Assembly (NCBI GenBank): GCA_964351995.1
Contig: CAYGQE010000014.1
Coordinates: forward strand, 1 to 64,000
Reading direction: 5' to 3'
Length of the DNA stretch: 64,000 nucleotides
Source: SZUA-35 sp964351995
GTDB lineage: Bacteria > Actinomycetota > Acidimicrobiia > Acidimicrobiales > SZUA-35
The position numbers and the translations under genes are program-made. Position 1 is the first letter of the stretch, and each line of letters starts with the position of its first letter. The notes beneath the pieces are model-generated. The model had not been told where the DNA came from. It saw nothing but the letters and a program-made list of their open reading frames with translations, and did not search any database. This document shows positions 57,388-64,000 of the stretch, one piece after another.

Positions 57388-58155
57388 TCAGTAGAGCGTG
57401 TCGGCTCCCTCACCCGCCAATGCTGCCTTCGCGCCAGCCATCAACGCGAGCAGATCCGACGTTGCGGTGACCATTTGGAAGCCCTGGCCGAGGCGCTTGT
57501 TCACCAACGTGGGATTTGCGTGAATCCCAGCGGGAACCCCCGCTCGCTGGCAAGCGGCGAGAATCGTGTCGAGCGCCGTGGTGAACACCGGATCATCGTG
57601 ATCACCGAGCGGCTCGAGTCCGAGCGTCCGAGACAGATCAGCGGGCCCAACGTAAATGGCACTGACGCCAGGCACGGCCAGGATCTCGTCGATGTTCTCG
57701 ATGGCCTCGACCGTTTCGATCATCGGGATGCACGCCACCTGATCATTGGCCTGTGCCGCGTATCCCTCCCCCAACGCCGTAGCTGCTCGCACGGGGCCGT
57801 GGCTGCGGGAGCCCTTCGGCTGGTAGAAGCACGAACTCACCGCCTTGGCTGCCTCCGCCGCAGTGTTGACCATCGGAATGATGACTCCCATGGCACCCGC
57901 ATCCAGGACTTTGCCAATGATTCCCGGTTCGTTCCACGGCACCCGAACCAACGGTGTTGCGTTCGACCGCTGCGTCGCTTGGAGCAGGTAGCGAAGATCG
58001 GAATAGTCGATGAGACCGTGCTGCAAGTCCACCACGAGGTAGGCCGGATCGAGCGTGCCCAGATTCTCGGCGACGCTGCTGTCTGGCAGTGCCAACCACA
58101 GGCCGACTCCTGCCTCGCCCGCCGCCCACCGTTGCATCATCTCGTTGGTTCGCAC
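57388..58155 (-). CDS. HpcH/HpaI-family aldolase
   Basis: Class II metal-dependent aldolase that cleaves or forms 2-oxo-3-deoxy acids; the substrate is unknown. The 255-residue protein has VVDLQHGLIDYSDL, GAMGVIIPMVNTAAEA with the metal-binding region, CIPMIETVEAIENIDEI and YVGPADLS, all family blocks. The GTG start lies 34 bases after the secreted CAP gene. It sits between nusB and pyrR, where most actinobacteria have nothing. Confidence 0.9.
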   Translation of the reverse strand: MRTNEMMQRWAAGEAGVGLWLALPDSSVAENLGTLDPAYLVVDLQHGLIDYSDLRYLLQATQRSNATPLVRVPWNEPGIIGKVLDAGAMGVIIPMVNTAAEAAKAVSSCFYQPKGSRSHGPVRAATALGEGYAAQANDQVACIPMIETVEAIENIDEILAVPGVSAIYVGPADLSRTLGLEPLGDHDDPVFTTALDTILAACQRAGVPAGIHANPTLVNKRLGQGFQMVTATSDLLALMAGAKAALAGEGADTLY

Positions 58156-58165
58156 GGCCAGACTC

Positions 58166-58181
58166 TAGGACAGTCGCGATC
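58166..58181. repeat. Single copy of the TAGGACAG-CGCGATC motif
   Basis: TAGGACAGTCGCGATC, one base different from the junction of the hisG 3' repeat (29987-30002). It lies between the aldolase and CAP protein genes. Confidence 0.6.
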
Positions 58182-58189
58182 TGGGATCG

Positions 58190-59920
58190 TCAGCGAGCGG
58201 CTTTGTCGAAGTATTCGTCGCTGGCGGCCAGGTTGGCGGCGAGGGCGAGATCATCGCCATTGAGCAACTTGCCGGCCCAGAACGCCTCGCCGCCGGCATC
58301 AGTGCCCCGTCCGAGCAAGTCCTGATACAGAGCCTGGACCCGTGCTCGACGACTCTCATTTGATTGGTAGAACCGCAGGGCGACAGAGCCCGACGTCGTG
58401 CGACCGGTCTCGCTCAACCAGTAGTTGAGTCCGCCGCTGTCTGGTTGACGGTCGAGTAGTTCGGCGTAGAGATCAGTGATCCACCGATCGAGCTGGTTGC
58501 CCTCCTTGGCGATGTACTCGGGGCTGCCGTAGAACAATGCCGCCATACGAGCAACGGACATGCCGTTGCGCATCTGATTGATCCAGTACGCACGGCCACC
58601 GGCGTCGGAGGTCCGACCGAGGGTGTCGAGGTACATGCCATCCACGACGTTGGCTGCCCACTCATCGCTCTTCGTGAGTTCGGCAACGAGCTGGTAGCGA
58701 GTGGTGCCAGAATTGATCCTCTGGATCCAGTTGTTCTTCTCGGCTGCGGTGGCGTCACGCCCGATGAAGTCATTGAAGGCAGCGTTGGCGAACGAAGAGA
58801 TGTCGCTGGATCCCGAAGTCGAGACGGTCTGAACTGGAGCGGCACGATCGCCGATCACGATGACGTCATAGCTGTAGGACTTGGTGACCGAGCCCACACC
58901 TACGTTGTTCACGGTGATCCGGTAGGTCTGATCGACCGAGGGGTTGGTGTCGATGCCGATGGGCTCCCAGACCAGAATCGAGAAGGGGGCACCCGCTGAG
59001 TTGTTCTGGAAGACAATCGGGCTCGAGACCGTGTTGGTCACCGTGCCGTTCTCGACCCGATGCGTCGTCACGGTGGCGTTGTTGAAGTTGCCGTTGCGGA
59101 CGCTGAACGACCAGCGGGGGAAGACGACCTCCCCGGGCACGTAGCCCCGTGCGGGCCAGGCAATGAAGTCCTGCGCCTCACGCAGTGCGGGCTGCGGTGC
59201 GAAGGTGTTGTCGACGACCCAGAGAGTGTTGGTCGCCTGACGACCGGGACCGGGAGTGTCGCCGGTGCCGAACTCCTGCACCGTTGGGTGCAGAATCCAG
59301 TTGCGGTGACCGACGGACACGTTGTTGGCACCCGGATCGAGCATGTAGCCGGTGATGGCGTGCGGGCCGGTTCGACCGAGGTAGAGGTTGGACTTGCTGG
59401 CCGCTTCGGCGCCGTTGCTGGTCCAACAGTCGAACGTGGACTGATCGGGTTCATGCGAGAGCCGGTCCGACACCGACATCATGACGGCCGCTTCTTGAGC
59501 CTTGGCCGAGTACGTGGCGTTCTCGGTGACCGTGGCGGGGACGCCACCCATGGCCCGGAACCAGTTGACGCGGTCGATGATTGCGGCCCGGTAGGCCGGA
59601 TTCGTCGTGCCGGGAGTGCAGCTGGAGCGATCGCCGGTCCACTCGATATCAGGGTCAACCTTGGAGAATTCGGTGTTGTAGCTGTCGACGACGGCCTGCC
59701 GGTTTGTGGTGTCGAGCCAGAGGCCGGAGGTCAGCGAGGCTGGCGCTCGATCGGTCTGCGCATCAGACGAAACGATCGAGATCGAGTCGACATCATTCGG
59801 CGTGGCTGCACCAGCACTTCCCACTGGGGCAAGCAGCGCAGCAGCGGCAAGGCTGAGTGTGGTGAGCACCGCGCTGGTCATCCGAGCAGGGGGGCGATTG
59901 GGAGCGTCCGTGTTCCTCAT
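58190..59920 (-). CDS. Secreted CAP-domain protein with DUF4214 repeats
   Basis: Exported 576-residue protein. A signal peptide (about 10-38, ending GSAGA) is followed by a CAP/SCP domain (about 105-225, with RAAIIDRVNWFRAMGG, SHEPDQ and GHRNWILHP), a beta-rich middle (about 240-370), and three DUF4214 units (about 380-570), each containing a GRxxDxxGxxYW-type core. CAP domains occur in secreted defence, adhesion and lipid-binding proteins; DUF4214 is found in surface proteins of marine actinobacteria. The role is unknown. An ATG nine codons upstream is a second start candidate; neither has a clear ribosome-binding site. Confidence 0.85.
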   Translation of the reverse strand: MRNTDAPNRPPARMTSAVLTTLSLAAAALLAPVGSAGAATPNDVDSISIVSSDAQTDRAPASLTSGLWLDTTNRQAVVDSYNTEFSKVDPDIEWTGDRSSCTPGTTNPAYRAAIIDRVNWFRAMGGVPATVTENATYSAKAQEAAVMMSVSDRLSHEPDQSTFDCWTSNGAEAASKSNLYLGRTGPHAITGYMLDPGANNVSVGHRNWILHPTVQEFGTGDTPGPGRQATNTLWVVDNTFAPQPALREAQDFIAWPARGYVPGEVVFPRWSFSVRNGNFNNATVTTHRVENGTVTNTVSSPIVFQNNSAGAPFSILVWEPIGIDTNPSVDQTYRITVNNVGVGSVTKSYSYDVIVIGDRAAPVQTVSTSGSSDISSFANAAFNDFIGRDATAAEKNNWIQRINSGTTRYQLVAELTKSDEWAANVVDGMYLDTLGRTSDAGGRAYWINQMRNGMSVARMAALFYGSPEYIAKEGNQLDRWITDLYAELLDRQPDSGGLNYWLSETGRTTSGSVALRFYQSNESRRARVQALYQDLLGRGTDAGGEAFWAGKLLNGDDLALAANLAASDEYFDKAAR

Positions 59921-60016
59921 GATGCGAGGTACTACGGCAGGCAACATCGCTGTTCTTGATGGTTCGCACGACCCATCAAGGAATCAGCCGACTCCTCCGT
60001 TACCGGCGCGCTCTGT

Positions 60017-60045
60017 CAAAACAAAACCCCTTGGACAAGGGGTTT
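60017..60045 (-). terminator. Intrinsic terminator after nusB
   Basis: On the minus strand AAACCCCTTG pairs with CAAGGGGTTT (60024-60045), followed by TTGTTTTG. It starts eight bases after the nusB stop. This separates pepQ-efp-nusB from the downstream CAP, aldolase and pyr genes. Confidence 0.9.
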
Positions 60046-60052
60046 CTCGCTG

Positions 60053-60487
60053 TCAGGAAGCCGTTGGCCGTTCGAGGTCGCGGGCGATCGCTGCCAAGAC
60101 TCCATTGACGAATTTGCTGGAATCGTCAGTCCCGTAGCGCGAAGCGAGATCGACAGCCTCGGCGAGCACGACGCCGGTGGGCGTGTCGGTGGTCTGCAAC
60201 TCGGCGACAGCGAGACGCAGAACCAAGAGATCCATGACCGGGAGACGCTCGATGGTCCAACCGCGCAACCGCGAGCTGATCTCGGCGTCGAGTTCGGCGA
60301 GCAACGCATCGACCGCACGCAGCAGACGCTCGGTGTACGGCTCCGGCGGCAGGGTGAGCGACGCAAGCAACGGATCGAGTTCGTCGCCTCGTTGCTCCTT
60401 TTCGTAGGAGAGTTCGAGGGCGCGTTCGCGCGCCTCTCTCCGAAGCCGGGAACGACCGATGGCCGCTCCGGGGGCCTGGTCAGGCAC
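60053..60487 (-). CDS. nusB: Transcription antitermination factor NusB
   Basis: Binds boxA RNA with S10 to prevent premature stop of rRNA transcription. The 144-residue helical protein shows RREARERALELSYEKEQRGD at the N-terminus and LRLAVAELQTTDTPTGVVLAEAVDLASRYG and KFVNGVLAAIARDL split over the last helices, all typical. The GTG start overlaps the efp stop by eight bases. The open frame extends far upstream across efp, but that is a shadow. Confidence 0.95.
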   Translation of the reverse strand: MPDQAPGAAIGRSRLRREARERALELSYEKEQRGDELDPLLASLTLPPEPYTERLLRAVDALLAELDAEISSRLRGWTIERLPVMDLLVLRLAVAELQTTDTPTGVVLAEAVDLASRYGTDDSSKFVNGVLAAIARDLERPTAS

Positions 60488-61040
60488 GGGTCTGATATTC
60501 GCCGGTTCGAGTGTCGACCTTGATCTTGGATCCCTGTTCGACGAACAGCGGGACCTGAACGACCAGACCCGTTTCGAGCGTGGCCGGCTTGCGGGCCCCA
60601 GATACGCGATCGCCTTGCAGACCCGGCTCGGTCTCGGTGATCGTGAGCTCGACCGACGCTGGCACGTCGGTGCCGATGATCTCGTCGCCATAGAGCTGGA
60701 TCGAGATGGTGGAGTTCTCGATGATGTAGTTGACCGCATCGCCCATGGCGATCTCGGTGACCGGCGTCTGCTCGTAGGTCTCGTTGTCCATGACCATGTA
60801 GTCGGTGCCATCGCGGTACAGGAATTGCACCTCACGCTTCTCGATGAACGCTCGATCCACTTTCTCGCCGGCACGGAACGTGCGGTCCACAACCGCACCG
60901 GAACGGGCATTTCTCAGAGTCGTGCGTACGAATGCGCCACCCTTGCCCGGCTTGACGTGCTGGAACTCGACAACCTGCATGAGATCGCCATCGAGGTCGA
61001 GCGTCATGCCGTTCTTCAAGTCGTTGGTAGAGAAAGCCAT
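60480..61040 (-). CDS. efp: Elongation factor P
   Basis: Relieves ribosome stalling at proline stretches. The 186-residue protein has three beta-barrel domains. The loop that enters the peptidyl centre reads HVKPGKGGAFVRT with Lys33 at the tip. No modification enzyme genes (epmA, earP) are nearby, in line with an unmodified or different pathway. I chose the ATG giving MAFSTNDLKNGM, which overlaps the pepQ stop by 25 bases. Confidence 0.96.
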   Translation of the reverse strand: MAFSTNDLKNGMTLDLDGDLMQVVEFQHVKPGKGGAFVRTTLRNARSGAVVDRTFRAGEKVDRAFIEKREVQFLYRDGTDYMVMDNETYEQTPVTEIAMGDAVNYIIENSTISIQLYGDEIIGTDVPASVELTITETEPGLQGDRVSGARKPATLETGLVVQVPLFVEQGSKIKVDTRTGEYQTRA

Positions 61041-62143
61041 GGAACCAAACCCTTTGGGAAGTGTGTGATCGGGTCGCACCCGTCGGTCGTGACCACGACG
61101 GAATCCTCGACACGCACGCCGCCACGATGAGCGACATATGCACCAGGCTCGACAGTGACCACCAAGTCGGCTGGGAGGATACCCACCGAGCGGGCCGACA
61201 GGATGGGTTGTTCGTGGATCTCCAGGCCGATGCCGTGGCCTGTTCCATGGATGAAGGCGTCGGCGAGACCATGGCGAGCCAAGACCGAGCGACAGGCGGT
61301 GTCGATCTCGACCTGGTCGACCCCGGCGCGAACCGTCGCCACTCCGGCAGCTTGAGACTCGGCGACAGCGGCATACAGCGCCTGCTGGTCCTCGGTTGGG
61401 TCGGCTCCAACGGCGAGGGTCCGAGTCATGTCACTGCCGTAGCCATCGACCGAAGCGCCGAAGTCGATGACGACGAGATCGCCAGGTGTCAGCACGCGGT
61501 CAGTTGGTCGAGCATGGGGACGAGTGCTGTTCGAGCCCGAGGCCACGATGGTGTCAAAGCTCACCCCATCAGCGCCGAGGTCGAACATCGCCGCCTCGAG
61601 CGAGAGCGCAAACGCTCGTTCGGTCATGCCGCCAGCTGTGATGGCTGCTTCATGCCCACCGAGGGCTCGGTCTGCGATGTCGGCAGCTCGCCGCAGACGG
61701 GCGACCTCACCGGCATCCTTTGGTTGTCGGAGCCGATCGATGACCGGGCCAAGGGGTTCGAAGGAGACCGAAGGCGAAGCAGCAGCGAATGCGCTCGCAC
61801 GGTCGACGGTGATGTGATGGGATTCGATCCCACAACGCTCGATGGCAAGCGTCCTGAGCCGATCAACGATGTCGACGTCGTTGGTGCGTGAGATGGTGCA
61901 CGCGAGGTCGATGCCAACTGCAGAGGCTTCCAGCCTCGCCTGTTCGGCGTATCGGCCATCGGTGAACAGCATCATGGGTTCGCTATGTGTGACCAACAGC
62001 GCCCCGCTCGAGCCGGTGAATCCGCTGAGCCAACGCACGTTGACCGGCTTGGTGACCAGGAATGCGTCTCCAGCAGCACCGCCGACCGCGTCGAGCAACC
62101 GTTGCGCCCGACCGGCGACATCCATCGGGGGGAGGCCGCTCAC
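61016..62143 (-). CDS. pepQ: M24 family Xaa-Pro peptidase
   Basis: Two-metal peptidase cleaving Xaa-Pro peptides. The 375-residue protein has an N-terminal creatinase-like domain (about 10-140) and a pita-bread catalytic domain with VIDFGASVDGYGSDMTRT, GTGHGIGLEIHE and VTVEPGAY, carrying the metal ligands. The GTG start overlaps the aroB stop by four bases. Its place before efp is conserved in actinobacteria, so PepQ is the likely name. Confidence 0.93.
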   Translation of the reverse strand: MSGLPPMDVAGRAQRLLDAVGGAAGDAFLVTKPVNVRWLSGFTGSSGALLVTHSEPMMLFTDGRYAEQARLEASAVGIDLACTISRTNDVDIVDRLRTLAIERCGIESHHITVDRASAFAAASPSVSFEPLGPVIDRLRQPKDAGEVARLRRAADIADRALGGHEAAITAGGMTERAFALSLEAAMFDLGADGVSFDTIVASGSNSTRPHARPTDRVLTPGDLVVIDFGASVDGYGSDMTRTLAVGADPTEDQQALYAAVAESQAAGVATVRAGVDQVEIDTACRSVLARHGLADAFIHGTGHGIGLEIHEQPILSARSVGILPADLVVTVEPGAYVAHRGGVRVEDSVVVTTDGCDPITHFPKGLVPWLSLPTT

Positions 62144-63366
62144 GATCGCATCGCATCCAACGCATCGGTCAGGAGCTGCCGATCATCGACTCGCACTGTC
62201 TCGACCCCATCGGGACCGTCGAGCACGAACGTGATGCCATCGAGCGCCTTCTTGTCCCGGCCGAAAAGCTCGATGATCTCGTCGTTGTCGGCACCCGCAG
62301 GCAGCACCGTCGATTGTCCGTAGTGTTCAACGACGCGTCGATGTTCGGCCACGTCGGTCGAGTCGATTCGCCCCAGCCGATGCGCAACTTCAGCTGCGTA
62401 GACCAGCCCGGTGGCCACGGCTTCGCCGTGGCGGAGCTCGTAGGTCCCGGCGGACTCGAGGGCGTGTGCAAGTGTGTGCCCATAGTTCAGGATCGCTCGT
62501 CGCCCCCCTTCGCGCTCGTCAGCCGCTACCACGTCGGCCTTGATACGGACGCATGCAGCCACCCGGTCGACCAGAGGCAGCGCATCGAGCTCTCCGCCAC
62601 CGAGAAAGTGGTACTTGGCCAGTTCGCCGAGCCCGCTTCTGTAGTCGCGCTCGGGCAGGGTCTGCAGCGTGTCGGTGTCGCAGAGCACCGCTGATGGCTG
62701 CCAGAACGAGCCCAAGAGGTTCTTTCCCTCTGGCAAATTCACCCCGCACTTACCGCCGATGGCAGCATCGATTTGGCCGAGCAGGGTCGTGGCGATGTGA
62801 ATCACCGGAATACCTCGGTGGTACACCGAGGCAACGAAACCACCGAGATCGGTCACCACGCCCCCACCGATGGCCACGACCACGTCGTTGCGAGTCATAC
62901 CCCACTGGGCGAATTGCGAGGCGAGGTCTGCGGCTACGTCGAACCGCTTGGCTTGCTCGCCATCTTCGATCGTGAAGAGACGCACATCGAAGCCAACGAG
63001 GACATCGCTCAGGTCAACACCTACCCCGGCTTGGGTCACCACCGCCACTCGTTGAGCCTTGTCTGGCAGCACCTCGGCCACGCGACGCCGAACTCCAGGT
63101 CCGATGATGACCGGGTAGGAACGTCCTCCGCCGATCTCGACCTGCTCGTGGCGATGGACCGTAGCAAGCATCCCCTCCACCGGGCCGGCCAAGATGTCTT
63201 GCCGGTATTCGATCGATGTCGGGGCGTCGTCGGCGGCGACGACCCAACGCATGTCGGTGGTGCCGTCAGCGTTGGCCGCCCGCCCGAGGGCGGTGGCGAG
63301 CGTCGATGCTGCGGTGCGACGAGCCTCTACATCGGCTCCGTTGATCACGATGGGGAGAATGTCCAC
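62140..63366 (-). CDS. aroB: 3-dehydroquinate synthase with N-terminal extension
   Basis: Second step of the shikimate pathway. The 408-residue protein has the AroB core from about residue 66: VAIGGGVVTDLGGFVA for NAD, then GKCGVNLPEGKNLLG, LNYGHTLAHALE and RHGEAVATGL with the zinc residues. The first 65 residues, from the GTG at 63366, are not part of the family and do not look like random translation: GC-rich third positions and an Ala-rich helix (ARRTAASTLATALG) followed by a strand. An internal ATG (MLATVHRHEQV) would give a normal AroB. The gene follows the prepilin peptidase by nine bases; aroK and aroC, usually upstream, are missing. Confidence 0.94.
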   Translation of the reverse strand: MDILPIVINGADVEARRTAASTLATALGRAANADGTTDMRWVVAADDAPTSIEYRQDILAGPVEGMLATVHRHEQVEIGGGRSYPVIIGPGVRRRVAEVLPDKAQRVAVVTQAGVGVDLSDVLVGFDVRLFTIEDGEQAKRFDVAADLASQFAQWGMTRNDVVVAIGGGVVTDLGGFVASVYHRGIPVIHIATTLLGQIDAAIGGKCGVNLPEGKNLLGSFWQPSAVLCDTDTLQTLPERDYRSGLGELAKYHFLGGGELDALPLVDRVAACVRIKADVVAADEREGGRRAILNYGHTLAHALESAGTYELRHGEAVATGLVYAAEVAHRLGRIDSTDVAEHRRVVEHYGQSTVLPAGADNDEIIELFGRDKKALDGITFVLDGPDGVETVRVDDRQLLTDALDAMRS

Positions 63367-63375
63367 CCATGCACG

Positions 63376-64000
63376 CTATCCGCCGAGCGATGCCGGCTGA
63401 GTCAGCGCAATCGTGATGATCGTTGCGAGCGCGAGGAACGGGCCCAGCGGAATCTCGCCTGGCTCCCAATCGTCTGGCTGATTCGCCAGTCGTTCTTCAG
63501 GCTGCCGCTTTGCCCAGGCTTTCATTCCAAGCCCCACCACGACACCAGCGAGGTTCGCACCGATGAACATGTAGAGCATCAGGCTGACGGCATCGAGAGC
63601 ATCCGATGTCATCCAGCCGACGAAGAGGCCGAGCGAAGGAATCAGCTTCACGTCGCCGAGCCCGAGGCCGCGGGGGTAGAGCATATGGGCCACCCAGAAC
63701 ACGGTGCCGAACAGGGCCGCACAGATGAAGGCAGGGTTGACGCCATCGCTGAAGTCGTTCGGGCCGGACAAGACCAGCACGGCGAATGCCGCCACAAGAG
63801 CCGTCGGGTACGTCAAGACGTTCAACAAGAGATGGTGCTCGATGTCGATGACCAGCATCACGACCAGCGCAGCAAAGAACAGCGCATACGGCCAGAGCTG
63901 CCACGAGAAGCCGAAACGCCAGCCTGCGACGGCGAGGGCAGCAGCGCTCGAAACATCGATCAGTGGGTAACGCCACCGAGGGTGGCCAGCATCCTCCGGG
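63376..64000 (-). CDS. pilD: Prepilin peptidase, 5' part outside the window
   Basis: Membrane aspartyl protease that cuts the leader from type IV prepilins. The frame runs off the right edge, so the N-terminus is missing. The visible 207 residues start with HPRWRYPLIDV, the usual sequence after the cysteine motif, and show several membrane segments, the two active-site aspartates in VIDIEHHLLLN and GLGDVKLIPSLG, and an atypical charged loop (KRQPEERLANQPDDWEPGE) before the last segment. Because the start is outside, the methyltransferase domain cannot be judged. It probably is the first visible gene of an operon with aroB. Confidence 0.9.
   Translation of the reverse strand, partial: PEDAGHPRWRYPLIDVSSAAALAVAGWRFGFSWQLWPYALFFAALVVMLVIDIEHHLLLNVLTYPTALVAAFAVLVLSGPNDFSDGVNPAFICAALFGTVFWVAHMLYPRGLGLGDVKLIPSLGLFVGWMTSDALDAVSLMLYMFIGANLAGVVVGLGMKAWAKRQPEERLANQPDDWEPGEIPLGPFLALATIITIALTQPASLGG

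Noticed and set aside
60488..60910. N-terminal extension of nusB across efp
   Set aside because: Serine/arginine-rich shadow of efp; NusB homology begins at the GTG at the efp stop.

Overview
The window looks like one uninterrupted chromosomal stretch of a high-GC actinobacterium. Gene order strongly resembles the core of actinobacterial genomes: infC-rpmI-rplT-trmH, pheST, argCJBDFRGH, mpg and tyrS form one conserved neighbourhood, and aroB-pepQ-efp-nusB-pyrRBC-carAB-pyrDF-mihF-gmk-rpoZ-coaBC-metK-priA forms another. The actinobacterial integration host factor (mihF), a PriA without a Walker A motif, and a secreted CAP/DUF4214 protein point to Actinobacteria, and I infer a member of the Acidimicrobiia (Ilumatobacter-like). 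The genus is a guess. I saw no tRNA, rRNA, CRISPR array or prophage. No gap between genes exceeds about 270 bases.

Layout. Bases 1-207 hold a likely strong promoter firing leftward out of the window. Bases 208-14462 (minus strand) hold tyrS, a few small or secreted-protein genes, mpg, and a tightly overlapped arginine operon, argC to argH, with its repressor ArgR inside. Bases 14537-21090 hold udk, an NTF2-like protein, oligoendopeptidase PepF and pheST. Bases 21194-24903 hold the infC/ribosomal protein operon, where infC appears to start at an ATA codon. Bases 24866-36510 are more accessory: a class V aminotransferase, a membrane GGDEF-EAL protein, hisEG, mog, a Cys/Met-metabolism enzyme, a REP-type transposase bounded by perfect 26-bp inverted repeats, then serA, a DUF1015 gene and an aminotransferase. 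Bases 36517-44394 carry rsmB-fmt-def and priA, split by two RNA methyltransferase genes and a gene fusing an ammonium-transporter domain to a chemoreceptor signalling domain. Bases 44435-64000 carry metK, coaBC, rpoZ, gmk, mihF, the pyrimidine operon, an aldolase, a secreted CAP protein, nusB, efp, pepQ, aroB and a truncated prepilin peptidase.

Functionally, the window covers complete arginine synthesis from N-acetylglutamate, most of UMP synthesis (pyrB, pyrC, carAB, pyrD, pyrF; pyrE not seen), translation start and ribosome maturation functions, and two signalling proteins. Arginine and pyrimidine synthesis share carbamoyl phosphate from CarAB. The pyr operon has a readable attenuator: a PyrR-binding RNA hairpin, a competing antiterminator pairing and an intrinsic terminator just before the pyrR start.

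Most notable: the Amt-chemoreceptor fusion, the pyr attenuator, the ATA start of infC, the transposase whose stop codon lies in its own inverted repeat, a 135-bp nested palindrome between pheT and pepF, and short tandem repeats sharing an AGGACAG core at three loci.
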